Assembly: GCA_018433085.1 (NCBI GenBank)
Contig: JAHDRW010000019.1
Span: forward strand, 1-64,000
DNA: 64,000 nucleotides
Origin: Deltaproteobacteria bacterium
GTDB taxonomy: Bacteria > Desulfobacterota > Desulfomonilia > UBA1062
Direction of reading: 5' to 3'
The notes below the pieces were generated by a model. The model did no database searches. It saw nothing but the letters and a program-made list of their open reading frames with translations, and was not told the DNA's origin. Below are positions 55,324 to 62,679 of the stretch, one piece after another. Made by a program: the position numbers and the translations under genes. The stretch's first letter is position 1, and each line of letters opens with the position of its first letter.

Positions 55324-56532
55324 ATGGGGAACAAGGGGCTGATGTCATTTTTGATGCTTGTTGCGCTGCTGGTGTTCTTCTCCGTGCCGGTGTTTGCAGC
55401 GGCCGATGACGAGGGAGATGTCCTCAAGCGCATCGACAAGTTGCAGAGCCAGGTGGACGAACAGCAGAAGATCATCGATAAGTTGAGCGCGAACAGGGGC
55501 AATCTCTCGCTCTCGAAGCATATCGACAACCTCAGGGTAAGTGGAGATCTGCGGGTCCGCTATGAGCTGCGCGACCGCGATCTGGCCGCCGGCGGGGACG
55601 AGATCATGGAGCGCATGCGATTGCGGCTGCGGGCAGGCCTGCTCTGGAAGAGCTCCGCCGAGAACTGGGAGCTCGGGGCCGGCCTGATAACCGGCCCGGA
55701 AAAGGGGACTGTGCCATTCGATACCTGGGGAGAAAACCATTATTTCGAAACCGGAGACCTTCGCCTGGACTATGCCTATGCCCGGCATACCCTCGGCAGC
55801 CTGAAGCTCACGGCCGGCCAGCAGATCAACCCGTTCGTCACCAGCTGGCTCCTGTGGAGCTGCAACCTCAGGCCCACCGGGTTCACCGCGCAGTACGCAG
55901 CGAACGGATTTTTCGCGACTATCGGCGCATACGACGTCAAACAGTATGCACTTGACAACGGCAACACCGATCTGGGCATGCTCTATGCCGTTCAGCTCGG
56001 AACCGACATGAAGGCGGATGTGGTCAAGCTCACCCTGGCCGGCTCGTTCTACGGGTTCGACGGGGTGTTCGAGCGGAACGAACGTCCCAATCCGGACTAC
56101 TCCTATATGATAGGCGATCTCTACGCCTCTGCGGGCGTGCCCGTGGGGAAGGCGAAAATCTCCGTGTTTGCCCAGACATTCTATAACTTCGGCGCGGAAG
56201 GCGACGAGGGCGAGGGAGTCCTCGGCGGAACGCTCGATCCGGAAGAGGAGAACCTGGGCTGGGTAATCGGGTTGGCTGCCAAGATAGACGCGCTCTCCCT
56301 CCAGTATTCCTATACACAGGTGGGAGCGGATTCATGCGTGATCGGCATCAAGGACGAGACCTTTGGATCCGGATTGAGCCAGACCGACCTCAAGGGACAC
56401 AGGATCTGCATCTCCTACAGCCTGACGAAACATTTCTCAGTGGCGGGCAATGTATTCCTCTATGAGGCGCTCGAGAGAAGCAACCAGCCCGAGGTCGCAT
56501 TCTACCAGACCGATTTGTGCTATAAATTCTGA
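55324..56532 (+). CDS. Putative outer-membrane porin
   Basis: A 402-residue outer-membrane protein: signal peptide (LMSFLMLVALLVFFSVPVFAA), an N-terminal coiled coil (KRIDKLQSQVDEQQKIIDKL, about 34-58), then a beta-barrel of alternating strands (LRVRYELRD ... GLLWKSSAENWELGAG) ending in the C-terminal Phe typical of porins (TDLCYKF). It belongs to the putative porin (carbohydrate/oprP-like) group. Its position behind the ABC importer suggests it carries the same oxyanion across the outer membrane. GGAAAGGAG precedes the ATG. Confidence 0.88.
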   Translation: MGNKGLMSFLMLVALLVFFSVPVFAAADDEGDVLKRIDKLQSQVDEQQKIIDKLSANRGNLSLSKHIDNLRVSGDLRVRYELRDRDLAAGGDEIMERMRLRLRAGLLWKSSAENWELGAGLITGPEKGTVPFDTWGENHYFETGDLRLDYAYARHTLGSLKLTAGQQINPFVTSWLLWSCNLRPTGFTAQYAANGFFATIGAYDVKQYALDNGNTDLGMLYAVQLGTDMKADVVKLTLAGSFYGFDGVFERNERPNPDYSYMIGDLYASAGVPVGKAKISVFAQTFYNFGAEGDEGEGVLGGTLDPEEENLGWVIGLAAKIDALSLQYSYTQVGADSCVIGIKDETFGSGLSQTDLKGHRICISYSLTKHFSVAGNVFLYEALERSNQPEVAFYQTDLCYKF

Positions 56533-56595
56533 TCGCGCCGCCTGACAAGCGAAGATGCGTGTAGCGGCAGAGATGCCGCCGTGAAAAGGCAAAAC

Positions 56596-56626
56596 GCATA
56601 CCCGGGTGTAACGAGCCCGGGTATGC
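56596..56626. terminator. Strong hairpin after the porin gene
   Basis: GCATACCCGGG pairs perfectly with CCCGGGTATGC around a nine-base loop, about 65 bases after the porin stop. No T-run follows on this strand (one follows on the other), so it is a stable end-of-message hairpin of uncertain type. Confidence 0.6.
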
Positions 56627-56767
56627 CTGTCTCCGGGTTTCCGGGGCTTGATAAGGCGCCGGATGAGGGCGGGCTCATAAAGGATGCATATGCTGCAGGC
56701 ATGAGGAGGTCGCGAGGCGATCTTTTCCGCCACGCCGTTCAGTGCCTCTGCCTTCCTGCTCACTAGG

Positions 56768-57202
56768 ATGCACGGCGGCATATGCGCCCTGTTGTTCGCA
56801 CTGTTTCACCGGCACAGTCATTCGGGGTGCAAGCCCGCCATCGGCGACGTTCTCACCGGCATGGCGTCGCTGGCCGCAAAGCACAACGGAATCCGGAAGA
56901 CCTCGCACGTCCGGGAGATGCTCGCCGAGTTTATCAAGATCACCGAACTGGGCTATGCCGCCGGCTACCCGGCGTCTGCCCTGGGCAAGCCCGAGGTGTA
57001 TATCCCGGGAATGGGCTCCGTGCCGTATGGCCCGGGGAGCTGTATCCCCAACTCGATCTATGTCGATGTCGGGAGGTGCCTCACCGGCGAGGCGGTGTTC
57101 GAGGAGCAGGAGATGCTCTGCAGCATCGTTGGCGGCCTGCCTGCGACCTTTCCCAACGAGGGCGACCTCATCAGGGAGAAATCGGGGACGGGTACACATT
57201 AG
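56768..57202 (+). pseudogene. Fragment of a 4-hydroxybutyryl-CoA dehydratase/HpaB-family gene
   Basis: Encodes 144 residues matching only a C-terminal part of the vinylacetyl-CoA isomerase / 4-hydroxybutyryl-CoA dehydratase family: HRHSHSGCKPAIGDVLTGMA, then NGIRKTSHVREMLAEFIKIT, SCIPNSIYVDVGR and VGGLPATFPNEGDL. Full members are about 480 residues with an N-terminal FAD domain and an iron-sulfur cluster; that half and the extreme C-terminus are missing here. No start site or promoter is obvious. It is most likely a remnant. Confidence 0.72.
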
Positions 57203-57630
57203 GCATCCTCACACCTTATTCTGCATAAGAAGGCGGAAGCCGGACGTTTTTTTGTTTGCGATATAGTATATCATCTGGTATGTTTTTCCTGACTGAATTG
57301 TGTGGTTATGTTATTTCTTCCGAGCAGCTGACTTTTGGAGGAGAGGGAGAAGGCATCCCGGGTGCTTCCGGTCGCGTCTGCTCCCTGGGCTTGTCCAGTG
57401 TTATGAAGAAACTGTTGCCCGTGCAGTTGTCGCGAGCCGTTATCCGCTGATCAGACTGCCCCGGGCAGGGTATATTCCACCTGTTTCGTCGTCTGGTCTC
57501 GTCGGGAATTGTACTCCATGAGTACGCTTATCGGCGTATGCCTGTACCAGGGGCCAGAGGGGCGCGCTACGGCTCCGAACAGGTAAAATGAAGTAAGTGG
57601 ATAGATAGCAGAAGAGGAGGCTGAGCAATC
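57203..57630. other. 428-base intergenic region before the octaheme cytochrome
   Basis: No gene recognised. An AT-rich patch (GCGATATAGTATATCATCTGG near 57256-57276) is the likeliest promoter region. No terminator or riboswitch could be recognised. The region after 57440 is GC-mixed without features. Confidence 0.5.
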
Positions 57631-59268
57631 ATGAAGAGGTGTATGCCATGCATTCCGCACCATGGTGCGACCGGCATCATGGGCAATCTGGCGGTTTTCC
57701 TGGTGCTTGTCGGATGTTTGTGCGTGACATCCGTGGATGATGCCGCTGCACGGGAAATTCCGAAGATCTCGAGCCCCACTGCGGACCACGGGAAATTCGA
57801 CGTTCTGAATAACCCGATGGCAACGGGACCGGATGTTACGAAGACATGCCTTTCCTGCCATACTGAGGCCGGTGGACAGATGATGGAATCCATTCACTGG
57901 ACCTGGGGAAAGGAAATGGGGGAGAAGGGGTGGATGGGCAAGGCCCACACCCTCAACAGCTTTTGAATCACCCCGCGCACGAACTGGTGCAGGTGCACCA
58001 GCTGTCATGCCGGCTATGGGTGGAGCGATGAGAATTTCGATCTCACCGCTGAAAAGAACATCGATTGCCTCGTGTGCCACGAGAGGTCCGGTGCCTATAA
58101 GAAGTTTCCCACCGACTGCGGCCACCCGGCGTATACCGAGAAGAATTTCGGCGGCAAGGCCTTTGCTCCGGTCGATCTCAACACGGTTGCCAAATCGGTC
58201 GGGAAGCCGGAGCTGAGAAACTGCGGGGTATGTCACTTCTATGGAGGCGGAGACGACGGGGTGAAACACGGCGACCTCGATTCAACCCTGCTGTCTGCGG
58301 ACCGGGAACTCGATATCCATATGTCCAAGGACGGTGCCGGGCTCGACTGTGCCTCGTGCCATACGACCGTCAACCACGAGATCGCCGGCAGGTACTACAC
58401 GGAGCCGGCGCAGATGGAGCGCTGCCTGGCCCTGCCCAAGGACTATTGCAACCGGATGTCCTGTGAATCCTGCCACGGGGCGCGTCCCCATGTAGAGAAC
58501 GCCAAGCTCAACGACCATACCGACAAGGTGTCGTGCCAGGCGTGCCATATCCCCACGTTCTCCCGCGGAGGAAAGAGCACCCTGATGTGGTGGGACTGGT
58601 CGAAGGCGGGAAATCATGCGGATGACGGGAAGATGATCGTGAAAAAGGACCCCGACGGGAGACCCACGTACCATACCATGAAGGGCGAGATGCGCTGGGA
58701 GAAGGATGTCACGCCTGTCTATGCCTGGTACAACGGCGGCATGGAATACGTGACCCTGAACGACACCTTCTCTCCCGACGAACCGGTCCGGATCAACCGG
58801 CCCGAAGGCGGGTACGAAGATGCCTCGGCGAGGATCTTCCCCTTCAAGTATTTTCAGGGGCGCCAGGTATATGATGCACAGGCCAACCGTCTGGTCGTGA
58901 CCAAGCTGTTCGGCCCCAAGGGAAGCGGAGCCTACTGGTCTGATTACGACTGGCAGAAGTCCGTCGAGGTCGGCATGGCCGGAAACGGGGATTTCAGCGG
59001 TGAGATCGGGTTCGTCGATACGGCGATGTACTGGCCCATCACCCATATGGTAGCGCCGAAAGAGGACTCGCTCCAGTGTGCGGCGTGCCATGTCCGCAAC
59101 GGAAGGCTCGCATCGCTTTCCGGGTTCTACATGCCGGGGAGGGACCGGGCCGGGTGGCTCGATATGACGGGGTGGTCCCTGGTCGTCCTTTCGATTCTCG
59201 GAGTGGCCGCGCATGGGTTGGGACGCGTTCTGTTTCCTTTCCTGAGGAGGAAGAGAGATGAAGAATAA
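57631..59268 (+). CDS. Selenocysteine-containing octaheme cytochrome c (tetrathionate-reductase type)
   Basis: A 545-residue periplasmic octaheme cytochrome read through an in-frame TGA (57964-57966), codon 112. The frame before (57631-57966) and after (57967-59268) is the same, and both halves carry heme sites. Eight CxxCH motifs begin at Cys73, 122, 146, 198, 240, 278, 302 and 483. A signal peptide ends near residue 40 and a C-terminal helix (about 513-535) anchors the protein. The set and spacing match the octaheme tetrathionate reductase family, where a cysteine follows the HTLNNF-type motif near the active heme; here the matching position is Sec112 (HTLNSF-Sec-ITP). A SECIS hairpin follows the TGA. 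The cytochrome b gene overlaps the end, giving a quinol-linked pair. Natural substrate unknown: tetrathionate, nitrite, hydroxylamine or other. Confidence 0.9.
57984..58001 (+). promoter_or_regulatory. SECIS element of the octaheme selenoprotein
   Basis: CTGGTGC and GCACCAG form a perfect seven-base-pair stem closed by the four-base loop AGGT. The loop G (57992) is 26 bases after the TGA, inside the 16-37 base window reported for bacterial SECIS elements, and the GC-AGGU-GC tip resembles the E. coli fdhF element, whose loop also has AGGU. SelB would bind the loop and direct Sec insertion. Confidence 0.85.
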
Positions 59269-59860
59269 GATAAACATGTATACAAGGTTCGAGCGCCTGT
59301 GGCACTGGCTGCAGGCATTCCTCATCATCTCGCTTGCGATAACCGGGTTTGAGCTGCACGGGAACTATCGTGTGTTCGGCTTCGAGCAGGCCCATATCCT
59401 GCACATCCAGGCGGCGTGGTCCTTGCTGATACTGTCCGCCTTTGCCGTTTTTTGGCATATGACGACCGGACAATGGCGCCAGTATATCCCCACGTTCAAG
59501 AATTTCGACAAGATCCTGTACCATTACCTCGTGGGTATATTCTTCAACGAGCCCCATCCCTATGAGAAGACGCCGGAGGCGAAACTCAACCCCCTGCAGC
59601 GGCTCTCGTACCTTGCCCTCAAGGTATTCATCCTCCCGCTGCTCATTTTGAGCGGCCTGGCGTATTTCTTCTACAACCAGCTGCCCGGACTGGGAATCTC
59701 CATCGGTCTGAGACCTCTGGCCCTCGTTCATACAGCGGGGGCTTTCCTCATGCTGCTCTTTCTGGTGGTGCACGTGTACATGACGACCACCGGGGGCACG
59801 GTTTGGTCGTATACGTGGGCAATGGTCACCGGTTGGGAAGAGGTTGAGGAAAAAGAGTGA
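59258..59860 (+). CDS. Cytochrome b561-type membrane subunit
   Basis: A 200-residue membrane cytochrome b: four hydrophobic helices (about 12-32, 45-65, 120-142 and 155-180) with candidate heme-ligating His residues in RLWHWLQAF, HGNYR/HIQAA, WHMTTG, LVHTAGAF and VHVYMTT. It overlaps the end of the octaheme gene by 11 bases, so the two are translated together. It most likely passes quinol electrons from the membrane to the octaheme protein, as cytochrome b/c pairs do. Confidence 0.88.
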   Translation: MKNKINMYTRFERLWHWLQAFLIISLAITGFELHGNYRVFGFEQAHILHIQAAWSLLILSAFAVFWHMTTGQWRQYIPTFKNFDKILYHYLVGIFFNEPHPYEKTPEAKLNPLQRLSYLALKVFILPLLILSGLAYFFYNQLPGLGISIGLRPLALVHTAGAFLMLLFLVVHVYMTTTGGTVWSYTWAMVTGWEEVEEKE

Positions 59861-59870
59861 GGGCATGGCG

Positions 59871-59941
59871 GGAGAAGAGGGGAGGGTGACGGGAGAGTCC
59901 TTCCTCCAAGTTACAGAGGGACCGGGCCCCTCCCGTTCTCC
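59871..59941. terminator. Imperfect hairpin between converging operons
   Basis: GGAGAA-GAG-GGGAGGG and CCCTCCC-G-TTCTCC pair with small internal bulges around a loop of about 40 bases. It lies between the stop codons of the cytochrome b gene and the peroxiredoxin gene, and pyrimidine-rich tracts follow on the rightward strand (CTTGTCTTTGACTTTC). It is a weak candidate. Confidence 0.35.
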
Positions 59942-59966
59942 TTGTCTTTGACTTTCTCAGAAAACC

Positions 59967-60527
59967 TTACCGATCTGCCCGGGGAAGGATGCCCTTGTCG
60001 ATTTCCCTCAGGAGTGTTTTCGTCTGGTCCTTCAGCGGGAAGATCCCTGTTTTCTCCCTGAACAGGATTTTTCGTTCCTTGTCCACGATAAGGTACGTCC
60101 GGGAAGCCACCGGGAAGAGCCAGTGATCCGCGTCATAGATTTCCGCGATCTTTCCTTCCGTGTCTGAAAGAAGGGTGAGGTCGTGGAGGCCGTGTCTGGA
60201 GACGAAGCGCCGGTGCGACTCGATGGAGTCCACGCTGATCCCGAGAACCTTTATCCTCCGTGACTCAAACTCGTGGATGTTTTGCTGAAACTCAGCAAAT
60301 TCTGACGTTCAGTATCTGGTGTCGTCTTTGGGATAAAAGGCGATGACCGCGCCCCGGTACTCCTGAAGCACATCGCTGAGCCTGACCGTGTTACCGTCCT
60401 GGTCGGCCAGGGCGAAATCATGGGCCGGGACGTTGGGAGAAAGGGGCTTCTGGTTGCCGTTCTGCGAGGCGCAGGCGGAGAGAAGCACCAGGGCGACGAT
60501 ACTGAAGAAAAGTCTTTTGTTCGGCAT
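59967..60527 (-). CDS. Selenocysteine-containing lipoprotein peroxiredoxin (Bcp/PrxQ type)
   Basis: A 186-residue peroxiredoxin read through an in-frame TGA at 60309-60311, codon 73. The frame is open on both sides. The N-terminus RLFFSIVALVLLSAC has a lipobox (lipidated Cys19), so it is membrane-tethered in the periplasm. The thioredoxin-fold segment FYPKDDTRY-Sec-TSEFAEF has Sec exactly at the peroxidatic position of the PxxxTxxC motif, and GISVDSIESHRRF and TLLSDTEGKIAEIY confirm the Bcp branch. No resolving cysteine is found at the usual +5 position (it is Ala), so it is a one-Sec form needing a partner thiol. It is the last gene of the sigma-ferritin operon. Confidence 0.9.
60281..60299 (-). 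promoter_or_regulatory. SECIS element of the peroxiredoxin
   Basis: On the minus strand TTTGCTG and CAGCAAA pair around AGTTT (or eight pairs around GTT). The loop G is 18 bases after the TGA, in the normal window. The stem is shorter on GC than the cytochrome's element but is perfect. Confidence 0.75.
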
Positions 60528-60536
60528 TCTTATCTC

Positions 60537-60983
60537 CTAAAGGGGTTTTTCTTCGTGAGAGGGAAAGATCTGGCGATAGAGACCTGCGTGGACCTTCTCA
60601 TCCGGAAGTATGGTCTTCATGACCGTGCGCAGCCCGTCATCGACCGATCCGGACAGCACCTTTTCAATGTCCGCAACGGCCTGGGACTCGATGGCGCTGA
60701 GCTTCTTCATCTTCGATTTAAGCGACAGGGGCCTCATCAGGAAGGCCGTGAGCCTCCCCATGAAGAGCCAGAATTTATCTCCCCGCAGGGGTTTGCCAAA
60801 GGTCTTCTGCGCGAGCTTTTCAAACAGCCGGCCGTGCATGTGCTCTTGCCGGGCAAATTCGGAAAACCTTCTGCTCAGTTCGGGCTCGCTCTTTCTGTAC
60901 TGTGCCGACAGGCTCCGGTAGAGGCCTGTGCCCATCATTTCCATACGGAAGGACCTCGTGATCCGATAGCTCATGTCATTCAT
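60537..60983 (-). CDS. Ferritin-like diiron-carboxylate protein
   Basis: A 148-residue four-helix protein. Metal ligands are positioned as in rubrerythrin/Coq7-like diiron proteins: Glu15 (FRMEMMG), Glu47 and His50 (RQEHMH), Glu99 (SAIESQ), Glu129 and His132 (PDEKVH). It would bind two irons and could reduce peroxide or oxidise iron, but a Coq7-like or manganese-catalase-like role is also possible. GGAGGAG is nine bases before the ATG, and nine bases separate its stop from the peroxiredoxin start, so they are co-transcribed with the sigma gene. Confidence 0.78.
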   Translation of the reverse strand: MNDMSYRITRSFRMEMMGTGLYRSLSAQYRKSEPELSRRFSEFARQEHMHGRLFEKLAQKTFGKPLRGDKFWLFMGRLTAFLMRPLSLKSKMKKLSAIESQAVADIEKVLSGSVDDGLRTVMKTILPDEKVHAGLYRQIFPSHEEKPL

Positions 60984-61003
60984 ACGATATGCTCCTCCAG
61001 CGG

Positions 61004-61909
61004 TTATTCCTCATTGAGGTTGAAGATATCCTTGAGTTCTTTCTGTTCCAGGATCTCGTGAAGCCAGAGCGTCATGTCAGGGGGATCGTAGAAGGGCTGT
61101 TCACGGAAGTGCATGAGAAACGGCTCGTAAAAGGATTCCTGGAAATTCATGAGACGGGAGCCGATTACCTCCTTGACCGCCCGCGAAGACGGCCGGTGAT
61201 ATCTGAGCCGCGCCGGGTCGATCATCCCCAGATCGAGGAAGGCCTTCACCTTGTGGGAACAGCGGCAGGGGTTGTCCGGGTTGATGTGGCCGCAGATCCC
61301 GTTCATGTAATCGAACACCTTTTTCCGGCTGCGTGAGAGCAGCTGCCGAAAATTTTCCCGGGAGATATTCATGACCTCGCTTCCAACGGTATCTCTGACC
61401 GCAAAGACCGCACCAAGGAGAAAGACCATCCTTTCCGTACGCTTCAGACAGAGCAGCATGCCCATCATGCACCCGGTCTTGACTTCATCGGCCATGATGC
61501 CCGCATCGGGGTGCGCGAACGTGCTGTTGTCGGGAAGTCTCTCGATAATGGAGACATAGGCATCGAAGTCGTGGATCCGCTTTTCGAATTTTTTTTGCCT
61601 CATGTTCAGCACATGGTTCACCACGATCCGATATAACCATGTACGGAAAGCGCCTTTCTCCTCCCGGTACGAGGCAAGGTTGGTAATGATCTTGATGAGG
61701 ATCTCCTGCGTGATGTCCCCGGCATCGTCGTGGTCCATGACCATCTTGAATGCTATGTTGTAGATCCATGACTGGTGGCCCGAGACCAGTTCCTCCAGGG
61801 CTCCGGCATTCCCTTCCAGAGCGGCGCGGATAAGGGCGGAGTCATGGGCGTCGGTTGCCGCGCGTTCGCTGAACGGGTTGCGCATTCGATTATTTTTTGT
61901 ATTCGCCAT
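61004..61909 (-). CDS. ECF-type RNA polymerase sigma factor with Cys-rich C-terminal extension
   Basis: A 301-residue sigma-70-type extracytoplasmic-function sigma factor. Region 2 (about 25-95) contains DAGDITQEILIKIITNLASYREEKGAFRTWLYRIVVNHV, and region 4 (about 130-190) contains LLLGAVF..MNISRENFRQLLSRSRKKV. A C-terminal extension of about 100 residues begins with CGHINPDNPCRCSHKVKAFLDLG, a cysteine motif that may bind zinc or sense redox state. No anti-sigma gene is adjacent. It heads the operon with the diiron protein and the peroxiredoxin and may control it and other redox genes. The TATAAT on this strand is just upstream of the ATG. Confidence 0.88.
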   Translation of the reverse strand: MANTKNNRMRNPFSERAATDAHDSALIRAALEGNAGALEELVSGHQSWIYNIAFKMVMDHDDAGDITQEILIKIITNLASYREEKGAFRTWLYRIVVNHVLNMRQKKFEKRIHDFDAYVSIIERLPDNSTFAHPDAGIMADEVKTGCMMGMLLCLKRTERMVFLLGAVFAVRDTVGSEVMNISRENFRQLLSRSRKKVFDYMNGICGHINPDNPCRCSHKVKAFLDLGMIDPARLRYHRPSSRAVKEVIGSRLMNFQESFYEPFLMHFREQPFYDPPDMTLWLHEILEQKELKDIFNLNEE

Positions 61910-61914
61910 ATGGT

Positions 61915-61920
61915 ATTATA
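61915..61920 (-). promoter_or_regulatory. Candidate -10 box for a leaderless sigma-operon transcript
   Basis: On the minus strand TATAAT lies five bases upstream of the sigma-gene ATG at 61909. If it is the -10 box, transcription would begin at or next to the ATG and the message would be leaderless; there is no ribosome site in front. A possible -35 TTGTCA stands 19 bases away. An alternative start is the ninth codon. Confidence 0.4.
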
Positions 61921-62050
61921 CAGACAAAACAGCCACATGTGACAAAGAAATGCCGCGATACCGGTTTCGGATATGAACCCTGATCCGCAATGGCGCGATT
62001 CGGTGTGACGGTTTTTCCCGATCTGTCCGGCACGACGCATCCGGAATATA

Positions 62051-62094
62051 CAGAAAAAAGCCGGACAGCTTGCGAGCCGCCCGGCTTTTTTCTG
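62051..62094. terminator. Strong bidirectional intrinsic terminator
   Basis: CAGAAAAAAGCCGG and CCGGCTTTTTTCTG form a perfect 14-base-pair stem around a 16-base loop, with A-run on one side and T-run on the other, so it can stop transcription in both directions. It isolates the sigma operon promoter from upstream rightward transcription. Confidence 0.85.
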
Positions 62095-62263
62095 TTTCCC
62101 ATCGTGGATGCCGGATTTTCTGGTATAATCTCCTTATCGTCCTTTTCGCCAAATACATAACCCGCCATTTTTTGGCACCATTGATTTGTGCTCCACCCAA
62201 GGTTGTCTTTGTAAGAAGCCGAATGCATGGATAATTTTCATAAAGGAGGCGGCGTACGGTCAC

Positions 62264-62589
62264 ATCGTTGAAGTCGGTGGTCTGCGCCGTCTGCATCGCA
62301 CTTGCCGCATCTTGTGTTTTCGCCCAGGATCTTAAAAGGGGAAAATATGCTTTTCATCGATCCATATCACGAGGGTTATGCCTGGAGCGACAGACTCACC
62401 TCAGGCATACGGGAGACCATCGAGGGCAGGGGTAAAGGCATCAGTATCTTCCGGAGGGACACCAAGAGGAACGCATCCACCGGATTCAAGGAGAACAAGG
62501 CCCTGGAGGCAAAGGCCCTGATAGAAAGGTTCAAGCCGGACGTGGTCATCGCCGCGGATGACAATGCATCGCCAGCGGCCGGAGAATAG
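62264..62589 (+). pseudogene. Frameshifted, truncated ABC-type substrate-binding protein gene
   Basis: A signal peptide (SVVCAVCIALAASCVFAQDLKRGK) is encoded in one frame to about 62345, and the next frame continues with VLFIDPYHEGYAWSDRLTSG-like sequence (from ATG 62347) that fits periplasmic binding proteins of the ABC_sub_bind family through FKPDVVIAADDNAS. A one-base shift therefore separates the signal from the mature domain, and the protein stops after about 80 residues of a family normally near 320. It is a remnant. Strong AAAGGAGG lies upstream near 62243. Confidence 0.72.
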
Positions 62590-62679
62590 GTTATCTGTCC
62601 GCACCTGTTTACCGGTACGGGCGAGCCGACGTCCGGCCGTGCGCCCGAGGGGGAAGATGCTTCAGCGGGGGCCGCGCCG

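Noticed and set aside
56596-56626. Hairpin considered as another repeat family
   Set aside because: No second copy in the window; interpreted as an end-of-message hairpin.
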